64,000 bases of DNA from Berghia stephanieae. Taxonomy: Eukaryota > Mollusca > Gastropoda > Nudibranchia > Aeolidiidae. How positions within the stretch are numbered: the stretch's first letter is position 1; the number at the start of each line of letters is the position of its first letter. Shown here one piece after another: positions 26,623 through 42,000 of the stretch. The notes below the pieces were generated by a model that saw nothing but the letters and a program-made list of their open reading frames with translations, ran no database searches and was not told where the DNA came from. Position numbers and translations under genes: made by a program. The DNA lies in NCBI GenBank assembly GCA_034508935.3, contig CM067445.1:12484958-12548957 (forward strand), read 5' to 3'.

Positions 26623-27030
26623 TTACTATTTGTAGTAGTAGTAGTGGTGGTGGAAGTTCTAGTAGTAGTGCGGGTGGTTGGATGGGAGCATCACCCTTGA
26701 ATCATATACCTATGATGTTCGCATGGGTGTACGATCCGATAGTGATGTCGTTTCTTCTTCTCTTTACTAGCCTATCCTGCTTCTTTGGTTTGTGATTGTA
26801 TTTTTGACAGGGGATATTTTTTTTTTCTGTAAATCTTCTGCCTGTTTGTTCTTGGTTATTTATAATTTAGCTTATGATATCTTTAGGTTATGATTTTGAT
26901 TTACATTTGTACTATTTTTGTTAGATTGCTTGTTTTTTTGTTTCAGCGGTCTCTCATATAACCTCAATTGTGTTGGAAGAGACCTAAAGCAACAAACAAA
27001 CAAAATCTAGTAGTAGTAGTGATATCGTTG

Positions 27031-27101
<71 letters not shown>

Positions 27102-27110
27102 GTAGTTGTA

Positions 27111-27176
<66 letters not shown>

Positions 27177-30100
27177 CAGCCAAGTAGGAAATCACATTAA
27201 GCTATCATGAAGTCGGGTTAAAATGCTTTATATGTCCATCAAGTCACAAAAAAAATGTTAAGTAAAACATTCAAACTTGCAATTAATATAAATATTTTGC
27301 TTTCATTTCTTGTAACTTAAGATCTATACAACTGCAATTTATAAATCTATTCCTTTTCTCAGAGTTTCAATCAAGAATTCAACATATTCTGTCAAATACT
27401 GGCGTATCAAAATTAATTTCATGATGATGAGATGCATTAAAATTCATGACTGTTTTTATCTTCTACAGATGAAGTATGATGAAATGAGGAAAGCTGAGAA
27501 ATCCACTACAAAGGTAGGCATGTCAATAAAAGTTGGGTGGGGTTTTTTTTGTTTCTTTTTTTGTTTTTTTTTTGTTGTTGTTTGGCCTTTTTAGGAGGGG
27601 GGAGATAAAACTGCAGATGGGTGTTTTTTAATTTGTTAGCGAATAGAGTATAAATTGAATAATCAACTTCTATAATTTTCATGTGTTAAAAATGGAATGT
27701 GGGAAAAAAAATATGGAGCCAGGAGTTTATCCTGGTTTCTGTCGCATTAAACGGACATTATCAATTGCTTTATATCCTTCGGATTGGACACTACTCTGTC
27801 ACAAATACATCCTTTCCAGACAGAAGGATCAGGAAAAAACATTCTTAGGACCCAGGACTGATACTGGGAAAATTTTGGATGAGATATGGTAAACGTTTTT
27901 GTATGCTTTATGTTGGTTGACAAGTCTGATGTAGATATTTATATACTTGTATTTGTTTTTTTGTTGTTGTTTTTGTTTGACCAGGCCCAACGTTACATGG
28001 AGGCCTCCAGAGAGGTGATGAGACCTGTGGTAGACGCCATTCAGCCAGTATTATCCTCTAAAATTTGGGACGATCTCACGTAGGTTTTTTGTTTTTTAAT
28101 TTTTAAAATTTTTAATTATTTGTTTAATAAAGAAGAATAGAATGAATTGAATAAGAGCAGAAAGATTGTCTTCTGCAGGTGTAGTTAAGACACACAGTTT
28201 GTCATTATCAATTGAGTGCAGTCTTTGAATAATGACCATGAGAAACTCTTTGTTTTACCCCTGAATGGAACTTCTGGATAAATCTCAACTGCATTCCCTG
28301 CCTGCCTTTGTGATTAGAAAAAAATTAAACAATTTTAGAATACTTTTGTAAATTTGAAATTTCCTTTTATGAGCAGAGAGTATTTATGGAATTCATTTTC
28401 CCCATCTTGTTTCTTTCAGGCCTCAATTCTACATTACCTTCTGGTCACTGTCCATGTACGACTTACACGTCCCCAAAGGTGCTTATGAGAAACAGATTCA
28501 GGTTCAGAATGATCAGATAAAAGCCATTGAAGACAACAGGGATATGGTGAGCTCGAGTTTTTTTTCTTGTTTATCTTTACCCATATTATAATTGTTATCA
28601 GCAGTAACCTCATTGTCATATCGTCACCAAGTATTTGAAATTTATTCAGGATATTTGTGTTCCGTTTTATAAAGAAAAACTTACTGAAATCAGATATTTC
28701 TTTATATAAAATTTCTCATAAAAGGTGGACTTGCTTGCATCTATCCCCCTATATCTGTTTTCCGAGTTGCTTTCTATCTTGGTCTTGAAATGAGATTACT
28801 TGGTTTGTCCTGGCCCTTAAATCCTTGGCTGAGATGGAAACAGTCAAATGTCTAGTGTTAGTTTCAGGAGTTGATAATTTTTTTTCCTTTTTAATCATCT
28901 CTCTGTAAAGTACTGTAATGTTTTTGTTTGTTTTGAATATCATGTTTTGTAAACACTTGAGTATATTCCTCTTGGTGGGATCCAGCGCTTGTGTCTGGAT
29001 GAGACTTTTAGGTGATCTGAAACGAAGTACATTGATAATGTGTTCTTGGAAGCTTCAACTGTTCCCTATTTGGAACTGTTCCTCTTTGTCTCATTTATTC
29101 TCATGTGCTTTAAATAAATCTAGACTTTTTTTTACTATCCCATTTTCTGTCTTTTTACTGGCACTGAAATTACATAAATGTGTTACAAGCGCCGCACAAT
29201 GATCCACACTTTGTTTTTTCTTCTTTTGCTATTCATCAGCCATCAGCTAAGAAAAAGAAAGAACAAGAGAGATGCAAAACGTTGATAGAAAAGTTAAAGG
29301 ACGAGGAGAAGAGACAGACGGAGCATGTGGATAGAGTGATGGAAAGACTGAAGAAAGAAAAAGAAACCTGGTTTCCCACTGGTAAATGTTTTTGGACTTT
29401 TTCATTTCATAGAATAACTGATGTCATTTTGTTTGATTCATGGGTTGTATCTCGGAGGGGGGAGGAATGGATCGTATTTTTAAAATTTGTAACTGATTTT
29501 TAAAAATTAATTTTAAATTCTGGCTTAAAATATCCTACTAATCTTTCAACAGCAAGAATGAATTTCTTTCATCATTATTTTTTTTTTTCTGGTTATAACG
29601 ACAGATTGAAAAGTTTTCAATAAGAGAGCAGTTACAATACAATGACCTAATTGAAGCCCAAGTTACACTGATTTTGGCGGGTGGTTGGATGGGAGCATCA
29701 CCCTTGAATCATATACCTATGATGTTTGCATGGGTGTACGATCCGATAGTGATGTCGTTTCTTCTTCTCGTTACTAGCCTATCCTGCTTCTTTGGTTTGT
29801 GATTATATTTTTGACAGGGGATATTTTTTTTTCCTGTAAATCTTCTGCCTGTTTGTTCTTAGTTATTTATAATTTAGCTTATGATATCTTTAGGTTATGA
29901 TTTTGATTTACATTTGTACTATTTTTGTTAGATTGCTTGTTTTTTTGTTTCAGCGGTCTCTCATTTAACCTCATTTGTGTTGGAAGAGACCTAAAGCAAT
30001 AAACACTGATTTTGCTTCTCTCTATAGACCTTCCTCTCTTCTACTCTTCTACTGAAGAAGTTTCAATCTGACCATGCAGGGGGGGTTGGAGCAAAATTTG

Positions 30101-33100
30101 ATATTTTACTTCAAATAGAGATTTTAAAAATAAAAAAAACACTCTTGAACATTTTGAAATGACATTTCATTTCAAAGATTTTTTTTAGATTGTAAATGAA
30201 AAGCTTTTTACTCTTCATGAAATATTGATTTTTTACCAAAATTAATCAGATGTCTACGAGCTCTACATGGTAAATGTTGATGTTGGCTTAGGCCCTCTTG
30301 TAAAGGGCTTTGAGCACTTTTAGTGGGTATTGCGCTATATAAATGCTCAAGTATTTTTTGCTTGTGGCTATTGGTGAGAATGCTAGATATAATGTCAATC
30401 TAGAGTAAGATTGAACGTTTCTTTAAAATTTTTCATGGAATTTGTAGTCATTTTGTTATCCTCAATCCAAAATTTCTTTACCCAGGCATCCATATTTGTT
30501 ATGCTTGTGGCTGATGGTGAGAATGGTAGATATAATGTTGCCTTTAAATCTTTAACTGAATTTTTAGAGTGATTTTCAATCCATTATTTTTTTTTCCCAG
30601 GCACGTTGAAGTCTGAGATGACGACCAACCTTCTCCAGTATTGCTTGTTCCCGCGGTGTTGCTTCACAGCCAGCGATGCTATCTACAGTGGACATTTCAT
30701 ACAAGTCCTCCATGACCTGAAGACCCAGAACTTCTCTACCCTCATTACATATGACAGGGTAAGGAATAGTTTGGTTATATGGAATAGTATTATTATTCTC
30801 TACCTCTTGTTTTTCCTTTCTGAGGGTCCCACCTGGTCCCTAGCTAAGTTGGTAGAGCACTTGCTTCATAAGCAAAGGGGCTGAGGTTAAAGATTTTTTT
30901 CTGACCCCCATGTCCACCCAGCAGTGATTTGTAGCTGGGTCTGTTAGATCTGGTAGAAAGTATTTTCCAATACATCCTATCCAAAGGATAGCAAGCAATT
31001 GCTATTGACCATTTCATGTCATAGAAACTAGAGTAAACTTCTGCTCCATGGCATGATAGCTCTGAAGGACCACTTTTTTGTTTACACCCTATTTCCCAAC
31101 AGGAGAGATGAGAATGAGTCAAAACGCAAGTTTTTTTTTAAGTAAAAGAAAATCTTTTTATTTTTCATGAAATTAGAAATTTTTTTACCAAAATTATTTA
31201 GATGTCTCGTTCTACATGTTTCATGTTGGTGTTGGCTTAGGATCTCTTGTAAAGGGCTTTGAGCACTTTTAGTGGATATTGCTCTATCATGTAGCCAATG
31301 TAATTGTGCTGGTGACAAATTCTGCAGTGTGTTGTGAGTACTCGATAATCTCATTTGGAGATGCAATGTCATCCTACAGACCATCGTCAATTTTGAGCGT
31401 TCTAGCCCAAATGGTTTTTCTGCATCTGGCTCTATTTCATTTGTTTTATATTAGGCTATCTTGCACATCCTTGGAAACCATTCGAAATGCAATATTATTA
31501 TTGTTGTTATTATTACTATTTTTATTATTATTATTATTATTATTATCATCATCATCGTCTCATCATCACCATCATTATTTTTTTTTTTTTACATTGTTGT
31601 AAGGCTCAGATTAGAAAAAAAAGATTGAGTTTTTATATGGCGCAATATCCGCTAAACGTGCTCAAAGCACTTTTTCAAAAAAGAAATTGCATTTTTATCA
31701 TTTTCAGGTTTTATTTATTTTGGAAAAAAAAAATTTTGTTTGTTTTTTTTTTTGTTCTTTCTCGTATGTAGGTATTCAATGATGTGACCTACACTGTAAC
31801 CAGCTGTACTGAGAATGAGGCTCATCGTTATGGTCGATTTCTACGCAGTGCCTTGGAGACGGTCATGAGATGGCACAGCAGCAAATCCATCTATGATAAA
31901 GTAATTCTACGTCTGTTATCTTTTATTGGAGTCTTTATCAATTATGAACTCATCTCTTTCCTGTCACAATGTTAATACATTACATTTCCTTCCAATTGTA
32001 TGGAAATCTATTTTGTCTTTACTTTTCCTTCTTCTTCTTCTTCTCTTCTTCTTCTTCTTCTTCTTCTTCTTCTTCTTCTTCTTCTTCTTCTTCTTCTTCT
32101 TCTTCTTCTTCTTCTTCTTCTTCTTCTTCTTCTTCTTCTTCTTCTTCTACTTCTATATATATAAGCTCACTGACTAAATCAGCTGATTATTACTCTTTAT
32201 GGTGCTTATCCAAAAGGAAAATAAATATCATAGTTTGTAGTGAGTGCATCTAAAAAGCAAACTGGTAGAATGAGCATATATCGTGAAAAATGAGGTTAGA
32301 CTCTCGTTTGCTTGTTTTTTTACTTATACACAGGCAAATCGAAATTTTTATTCCTTTATTTTATTCAAGGAGTGCTTCGACTACCCAGGATTCCTGACTG
32401 TATTCCGTAAAGCCACTGACCTCAACAACACCATGGACAAACTGGACTACGAGAACTATCGACACGTTTGTCACAAATGGCATTTCAGGTTGACCAAGGT
32501 GAGCAATCCGTTTTATGCCACAAACTTATCATAGTTAATTTAGCTTTTAGTCACATGATTCCTTTTTCTATAATGCCATGATGACTTTACAAACAATCCC
32601 TGTCCTGTGATAGAGTTAAACGCCTTTACAGACTTGGCACACATACAACTTGTAATCTTTGTATATGTACAGATTTGCCCAAATGCAGATGTTTTCCCTC
32701 CAAATTTGGACTTTTCAAGTAAAGTATTAGAAGAGAATTGGTGAAATAGTCAAATAAATTGGTTTGTTTTTTGTTTTTTTCTCCAAACTCAAGCAACACT
32801 ATTTTCATGCCAAAACATTTTAAAATAATTATTTATTTGGATGGATTCATTTGGATCTTGTTTCCTTCCAATTCAAGTTTTTATATTTAAAAATAAACCT
32901 TTTTTACGTCAGTTGCTTGTGCCAAAATCTTTTATATTTTTATGAAATTATTATTTTCAAAGAGAGACATATGCCAAAACTTAGCTTCTGTGCAAAGCAC
33001 AGAATTGTGTGGAATTGTTATATTAAAAGTTAAAAGTCAGAGTGCTCTTGTTTTCAAGTTAAAAATCTGATTTTGTTGTCTGGATTTGAAAAGCAATGTT

Positions 33101-35992
33101 CAGGAGGAGATTGAATGAGTTTAACACCTTTTTTTGCCTTTTGATTCACTTAAATAAGAATAGTGTCTGTAGAAACTAAAAGACCAGTGAAATTGCCTTT
33201 TAAATACAGATCTGAAAATGTGTGTATGAAATAGTGCCAGACAAAGCAAGAGAGAAAAATACGAGAAAAAAATAATCCCAAAAAATCAGTTTTTCCTCGA
33301 CTGGGGATTGAACTTCAGACCTCCTGATTGCAGGTCAGACGTGCTACCATTACACCACAGAGATATTAATCTTACACTAGTGCCTGCTCCCTAATTTCTC
33401 TTTTAAAAATACATAAATTCTGATGGCAGAGTCTTTCTTGTATTGTGTGACAATAATCAGTAATACATCAATCAAACTCGTTTTTTTATTCCAGTCCATC
33501 ATTACGTGCATCGAGTCCAAGAATTACAGCCAGATTCGTAACGCTTTGATTGTCCTTACTAAGGTAAGAGTTTTGTATCAATGTGAGCAGTCAGTTAGCT
33601 CTTGGGTAGATGGGTCTGTTACATGGGGCAGAAAGAATTTTGGGATAAACTAGGATCCTACCCCAATGGTAGAAAACAATTGTTTTCTGACTCTGCTACA
33701 ACAAAAAAACTTGGATAAACTCTGGCCCTGAAGAACTAATGCTTATGTCATCATTTCCCAATTTTACTCATGAAAGCAAGCTACTGATTAGGTCTTTTTC
33801 CCCCTATACATCTGTTGTCCCGTAGTATGGGACCTTCTGTCCTTGTGCTGGAGTGGAACATTTCGATTTGCCCAGCCAGACCTACTAGTGTTCTCAGAAA
33901 GGCTGTTGCTTGGATTTTAGTGTGTGTATTTTTTTGGTGAGAGATGTTGTTTTGTCCCATGAATCATTTCTCTGAGAGTCAGCTTGGTGGACGTCTAGTG
34001 TTGTCATCTGTGTGGGACTTTAGGTCACCAAATCCTGGGCACAGGGGAAGATTTTAGGTCGTACCTATTGTTGTGATCTGTTTCTTATAGCCTTAGTTTG
34101 TTTTTGTTGGTAAGTGTGGCTGGCCCAAGATACAGAATTAGAAAAATCTATCTGTGTATCATAATATCTATTAAAAAAAAAAAAAGTGTTGCAAACTAAA
34201 GCTAATATTTTAGAAGTGAATAAACCTCTTAATCACAGATAAAATGAAGGTGGAGACATGATCTTATAGCCCAAACCTTTTATATACAAATTGATTTTTC
34301 TTTAAATTTGCAAAGTGTATTTTTAAAAATTCTGATTTGTTTTTAAAACTTCCCTTAGCTTTGTCGTCTTGCATAAAGGAGCAATCAAACAAATTTGTTT
34401 TGATTTCCATCGATGCTAAACTCGCAAAATGAAGGGATATAAATCATCCTTTATTTTTTCTACTTTATTTCTCTCTGATCCACCATTCCACTTATTCACA
34501 TATTTCTGTCGTCTTTAAACCAATTTTCACCTTTAATCAAACGACTTTTTTTTAAAAAGGAAGAGTATTTTGTCAATGAAAAAGGTATAAACATTTTCCT
34601 TCTACCAGATTTTACCTCATTTCCCCCGAATGACCCAAATTGGAATGGCCATTGAGAGACGAGTGGACAAGCTGAGCAAGGTGGAAAAAGAGAAAAGGCC
34701 TGATATCTATGCACTGGCCATTGGGTGAGGATTGTATGGGGGTTTTGTTGGGTTTTTTTTTTTGGAAAATGCTCCAAACACATTTTTTTGGTTAAAATTC
34801 TGAGTACTTTATACTTGTGGGTTTTTGTTTTTTTTTCAATAGGGAACAAAAGTGTATTGTCAAAAAACTGGTTCCAATCACATTGGAAGTGTAAAACCAG
34901 TCTTCGGGGGACTGGATACATACCTTGTGTCATTACTCTTCTTGTTTCAGAGTTATACATGCTCAAAGCGCTCTACGCTTTTGGGGTCCTTCAGTGATGG
35001 GTTTATGCTGTTTAGCAGAGATGTGTGACAGAGAGAGTGTAATAGGTGACTTGTTGCTTTATGAACAAAAGGTTACTTTATTTGATTTAATCAAATCAGG
35101 TTTTGACAGAAGCAAACAAAGGTTAATGAATACATATTTATTATGTTCAATGAATACATTTTATGTTCCTTTATTCCTGATATAATTCCAGATACTCTGG
35201 TCAGCTGAAGAGTAAAAAGACAAGCTGGGTCCAGGAGACAGAGTTCCATATCAAAGAGGTTTGGATACAATATGATATGCTTTTTTCCATCCTCCTCTCC
35301 TCTCTTTGTCTTCATTTTCTTTTCCTTTATCAGAGTCAGCAAATCTTAATGAAATAGAAGAAAATGGTTTTCAATTGGAAGTAGCAAGAAACACGGGTAG
35401 GGCCAAAGCAGAAAGTCTCCAGCGGTGAAACCCCTCTTGAACAAGTCATTCTGTCAGTAACTTCTGATACTCTAAAGGGGCTGGAAATACCTAGGTCATG
35501 ATTCCTGGATGCCTTTCTAACTCTTTTTTTATCTAAGTGCTGGATCGAGAGATTAAACCAGGATTAGAATTTGAATTTATTTCTTGTTTTGTTGGTTGTT
35601 TGTTTATTTTTTGGGGATTTTTTTTCTTTTGTTTTGTCTTTTGTTTGTTTGTTTTGTTTTGTTGGTTGTTTTTTTGTTTGGGGGGGGGGGGGGGGGGGGG
35701 TTGTATGATGTGTGTTTTCTTATTCACTGCACAATTGGCATATGTGAAATAAGTTATTTCTGTTTTGCTTTTTTCATATGAAAAGCTCTTTCTACAGTTT
35801 TTTTCCACTTTCTCAAATGTATTTTTCCCCTTTCAGCCCAAGAAGGTGGTGTCCAGCCAATCCCAGCAGTCACAGTCAGAGGGAGGCAAGAAAGGAGATG
35901 GCGATGGTAAGGATTGTTTGAAAAAGATTTGAGATATGATATTCTTTCATTATTTTTTTTCAATTATATGATACATTAGATCACCAAATAAG

Positions 35993-36048
<56 letters not shown>

Positions 36049-39000
36049 TATTATTATTTATTATCATCATCATCATTATTATTATTTAAAAAGATAGTTT
36101 ATTTCTTTATATAAGTTCCAAGGATAGCAGCTCATTCAATTTTTTTCCTGGAATATACTCTCAAACCACCTAGTAAAAAGTCACTTATATTACATTTTAT
36201 TACAAAATCTGAGGTTTTGGTGGAGACAGACTTTCCAAGTTTACGGTTACCAAAATATTTTTGGATTAGAATGCATTATCTGCCATATTGTGATTAGTTC
36301 TATCAAGACATTTTAAGGGAAATGTTACGGAACACTTTACCAATGATTCTTTCTGGAGGGTTGAAAGACGAATTTGTTTTTTTTAATTTCTTGATTAAAA
36401 AAAAATTTCATTAACCGGATATTGCCACATTTTGTTGTTTTTTTTTATTTATAAATCAAGAATGATGATATAATTTTTTATTCAGTATATGTTATTCTAT
36501 TTTCTTTTTTTCTATTTTTTTTCTTCTTTTTTTTTTTTTGCGCTTTACTGCTGTTACTTTTTATTTAATTGCTAACTGACTCTTATCCCGTTAAAGTGGC
36601 TCACATAGTCTTTTGCTCATCACATCCTAGGCAAAAATGTGAAACAGGAATTTTCTGGCAAAGAAGACAAGAAAGGTCATGGAGACAGCGACAAGAAAGA
36701 GAGAAAGGAGAAAAGTGGGGACAAGAAAGAGGCCAAAGAGAAGAAGGAGGCAAAGCATAAATCAAACTCCAATGAAACACTCAACGGTGTCAGGTGACTT
36801 GTCTTTTCATTTATTGGGGGGGGGGGGGGGGGGGGGGTTGTAATATTTATTTTCTAAAGCTCTTTGTGTTGACTTATCATAATATTAACAATTTGATGAA
36901 AAATGATATTGATAATTTCTATTTTAGTGTGCCATTGCATATCCTGACAATCAGAAGGTATGGTTGAAGAATATGTCAATATCTTTAAAGTTTGTCTTGT
37001 TATTTGCTTTCATAAAATAGTGACTTATTTTTACCGGGTTTTTATATCAATCTGTGTTGAAATCATTGTCTTATCAGTATATCTGTATACTGGAGACTTC
37101 GCCAACTTTCTCACTGAATTTGTGAAATAGATTTTTTTTGTGTGGAAATTTCTCCAATGGGTTACTAATTTGAGTGGTTATCAAGTAATTAGAGAAATAT
37201 CACAATAATTATTCAAATTGTTAAATTCCTTATTCTTTTGGAACTTATTTTATTATTATGTTGTATTCTTTTGTCTTATTGTGCGGCTATGTGGTTCTAG
37301 TGGTATGACACTCACTTTCAGATCGGCGCAAAGTTGAGTCCTTGGAAAAGGCTCTTTACTCACATTCTCTCACCGTACTCAGGTGTAAAATGAGTACCTG
37401 GCCTTTAACATCGTTGTCTCCGTCCTAAGAAAATTGTAATATCGCCTAACAGGTGTCATGTCTCGTTCTACATGTTATGTGTTGCTGTTGGACAGGGACC
37501 CTTTGTAAAGCGCTTTGCGCACATTTAGTGGATATTGCGCTATATAAAACCTCAATTTATTTTATTTAATTTGTTTATTTGTCTTAATGTAATGAAATGA
37601 TTCCTATTTGACAGCATCAAAAGAGAACACCAGCCCGTTGACAGAGATGCTGGAGGTGACTACGCCGCTGACGATGATGGGCCAAGACCTCTGAAGATTC
37701 CCAAAGAGGAAAAGCCCAAGAAGAGCGACAAGAAGGACAAGGATGCGGGTGGCGGTGGGGGCAGTGGCAAGACTCCCAAGGAGAAGAAGGAAAAGAAGGA
37801 GAGGGTGGATGCCGCGGGTAAGGACGATGACAGGTACCGTGCTAAAGACTATGAGAGGGAGGAGCGTGGAGGCAGCGGTGGCCAGATTTCTACATCGTCT
37901 TCATCCTCGAACAGACGAAGTGCTGAACTCTCTCCCAGGCAGCTTGACGATAGAGGTGAGAATTTGGGCTTGTTAGTTTTTTTTTTCTTTTGTAACTGTT
38001 TTGTAATTTTTTAAATGTTTAAACATTGACCTATGTAGTATGAGACATCTGTAAATTGTGCTCAATCCATTTGGCATGCTCTGCAAAATAATTTTTTTTT
38101 TTTTTTAACTAAATAAAGAAGGTATCAATATTAATTAGATGTGATCTGAAATAGTTCTGTTTTAAGATTTGTCCATCAAATTCGAATAGAAGTCAAAGTT
38201 GGAATTTATAACATTAATTTACTTAGTAGATGATATGATGATAACTAATATGCTCTTATTTTTACAATTATTTTACTAATATTTCAATTTCAAAATTAAT
38301 TTTTGATCTCACAGTTTATTAATGAAAATGATGCCTAAAAGGAATTTATTTTCACTTTTTGCTTTAAAAAAATTTAGAACAACATTTATAATCTCTGCAG
38401 ATGTAAAGATTTTTTTCCCCTTATTTTTCAATTTTCAATAGAAATGTTAGAAATATAAATTTTTTATACCTTATACCTTAAATGAATGTTGTCTATTTGA
38501 TTGTGTTGACAGAATCCAAAAGAAAACGTTTGGAAGCTGCAGCCATGTCTCAGGTTAGTATAGAGGTATTGCAGTGATGGTGGTGCCGTTTGATTTGTGT
38601 CTGTCGGGGATGGATGGCAACGCCTGTGGATGGGAAGGGACTTCACAAGGACTAGTTGACCTCGTCCAACACGCCAATAGCAGATGGTGTTTGACAAGTC
38701 GGGGATTGATCCAAATGGATTTACGTTTATTAATAGGCATGAAAGCTGGATTACTACAAAAGAAGAAAGGAAGTGGATTTGCGTTTCTTTAGAGGCATGG
38801 AAGCTGGATTATTATGAAGGAAGAAAAGGATTGCATCGTCGCGTTTTGTATTGGGAACAAATTAATATTTGATGAGTTTATTCCAGATTGGGATCAACGA
38901 CTTTGAATGATAAAAGTCATGAGCTGGCCATCAATCATAACAAGCATGAGTCGTGGTACAGAGGATGCCGTAGAAGATGCCAGTTTGTAGAATAATCATG

Positions 39001-42000
39001 CCATGCCTGACAGTTTGTAGAATATCTGCCATTCCTGACAGTTTGAACAAGTCCAGAGAATTTGAAAGACAAAAGTTTGTCGATTAAAATCTACATATAG
39101 ATTGTTTTGAGATCTGATATGAGCCAGTCGTCATAACATACATGAGTCTTATCACGGCACAGAGGAAAAGAGACCAGCTTGTTGAACTATTGTACCGTGT
39201 CGGGTAGTTTTAACAACTGAGAGAAATTTGATCACTGAGAGTTTTGAGATCTCTATCATAAAATGACTGGAATTCCAGAGTTAATTGAACTTTGAATAAA
39301 GAGATGAAAGATTCAACAAAATATCTCATTGTTGGAAAGGAAGAGAACTCCTGATAAAAATATTGCTATGGAAAAAATGATGGAATTTGAATGCAAATTT
39401 TCCAGGAGGATTCAATGCTAAAAATAATATCATTTTCCAAAATATCTTCATATGGCTAAAATGACCTCTCGTACGATGAAAATTGCCACAATTTCAATAC
39501 CATTTGCTTGAAGCAAAAATTAATGTCCAGAAAATCGTCCCTGAATTTTTTCAAGAAAGCAGCGTTGAGCAAATTGCAAAAAATCACAACTGTGTTTCCT
39601 TTGTCTACGTGTGTTGGTCACTTGAGCATCAAGTTTTGAAATCGCATGAAGTATTTTCCAGAAATTGCTTTGAGGTGAGAGAGCCACAGTTGTTGGAAAA
39701 TGAAACCTTGCTTGGGCCATACGAATACAAAGATTGAAAGTTACTGATATTGAGTGAAAGTCATTCATCACAAAAAGCAAAATTCATGATTTTTGATTGG
39801 TCATGCCATCCAATGTTTTTTGTTGCATCTAGTTAAGTAAGAGAATCCAGAATTTGAGGAGAGAAAAGGGGCATGGGTTAATTTACCCATGAGATTTGGA
39901 AACATCCGAGTGGCATAAATGTCCAAAGAGATCACCATCAATGAAGATTGTGCTTGAGGCAGTATGATTATCAGCCCAAGAATGTCAGCTATTTTATTGT
40001 CCGACGCACAGAGGACCAGGAAAATGTAACATTTCATTCCAGCCATGAAGTGTCTAATTGCATGCATTTGTATTAGGAACAAATTAATATTGCAGAACCT
40101 TGCTTTTTGGGAAAATGCTGTGGTCACCCTTTGCTACCTGTGATATCTAGAGTCATAAAGCAAGCCAAATATAGCCCTGTGGGTAATCAACACTGAGAAA
40201 CGATCCAGACATTGATTATAAAGTCACCCAGAACAAAGTCTCATGGATCATTTTGAGATGAAAACTTGCTGCCAGTTTTACCACTTCGACAAACCAAGAC
40301 AAGAAAAGCTGTTTAGTTATATCCTCATCCTCATCTCTGCTGTTCCTTCTCTTTTTCTATAGTACAGCTTATTGCTCATAGTCAAAATCATTACAACCCA
40401 TATGATGCAAACAGTTTGTCATTATCGTTCAAGAAAATGGATGAAGAATTTTACTCTGCCCTTGAAAAAAATAAAAGGCATTTTGTCAAGATTAGCCACC
40501 AGAATAATCAAGAAAAGAAATTTGGAGAAGCAGACGTGAAATACTAGCATCCCAAACATCGGGGCCCATTGAGAAACCTCTACAGGAAAAGTTTAATCGA
40601 TCTGAAACAAATACAACTTAACAAGTAATGATGCATAAGCTGACTTGTGGATGTTAAGCGGAATTGAAAATGTCGTGTCAGAACCTTGTACTTTGGAAAA
40701 GTGCCGTGGTCACCCTTTGCTACTTGTAGAATCTAGAGTCATAAAGCGAGTCAATTAAAACACTGGATAATCGACGCTGAGAATCTATCCAGATATGAAT
40801 TAAAATGTCACACAGACTGATGGATCTTTTTGAGATGAAAACCTGCTCCCAGTTTTACGACTACGATAAACCAAGACAAGAAATGTCGTTTAGATTTGAC
40901 AAATAATTGACATCCGTAAACGTGTTTGTGTCGTCACGTCTGCTCTTTGACGGGATCCATGGCTGTAAAGGGTGATGAGATTAGTTCCATTTGACACCTT
41001 GAAGCCCGATGGGAGGGAAGGGAACCTTGACTTTGGTATGTGCCTTTACTCTTTTTCTCTCAATAGCTTTTCTATCCAGTCTTCCCATTAAAAAATTATA
41101 TTCTGTTTCCTTTTGTTAAAGATTTATACCTTGTTTATTTATCTTTATTTCCTTTAACTTAAAACAAAAAAGATTTATATTTTTGTTCAGATGAATGAAA
41201 AAAAGAGCATAAACTTACATGATGTGTAACTGTCACAACCAGCATCTATCAAAAAGTATTTGTTTTAAATGCTATGTTTACTTTTTCATGAAAGAGCATT
41301 AATCTACAAGAGTGTGGTTTCAGTTTATCACTATTTTCTCAATCAAATCATTTCCTTTCATGCCAAATCTAAATTGCAATGATTATTCCTCTCATTAAGA
41401 TAAATCTTTGACTTAAAATGATGGACTGTACAATATATGACTGGTTGTAGGCTTAGGTTAGGCAATCACAGCTAAAAAATGAGAATCAACTCTGTAAATA
41501 TTAATTCAAAGCACAGTTAGGTGTGGGGGGAATCCGGAAAAGAAATTACAAAATAGTTTTCAACTAACAAAAATGAAGTCTTGAGTGACATTTTTTTAAA
41601 AATATATATAAAGCAGAAAAGTGAAATATTTGTAATTTTGCATAATTTTATAAAACTGTTTTGTTTTTTTTTGGCATGGCTTCCAAAAGTAGACAAAGAA
41701 AACTTTTTATTGATATAACATGAAATTTGTAATGCACAACATCTTTCTCATTGTTGTGAGTTTTGAGTCAATCCTGATAGAATATATTTTAGCTAAAGTT
41801 AGTTTTTTGGATTATAAATATTTATTTATTCGCTCTGCTGTCTCATAACTTGTTTTCAGCTAGATCGCTTCTAGATCGTTTTTTTGTTTTGTTTTTTTGT
41901 TGTTTTTTTTTATTCCAGATTTTTCTTTATGCATCCTGTACTGTAATCTAGAAAATAAATACATTTTTCTCTACATTTCGATTATTAATTTTTCTTATTT

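Noticed and set aside
33290-33362. Possible minus-strand tRNA gene with anticodon TGC
   Set aside because: The anticodon arm can be drawn but the acceptor stem does not pair; a sister copy at 1660-1735 shows it is retroposon debris.
39483-40127. Open frames in intron 34
   Set aside because: Short, on both strands, not conserved between the duplicated blocks; no recognisable domain.
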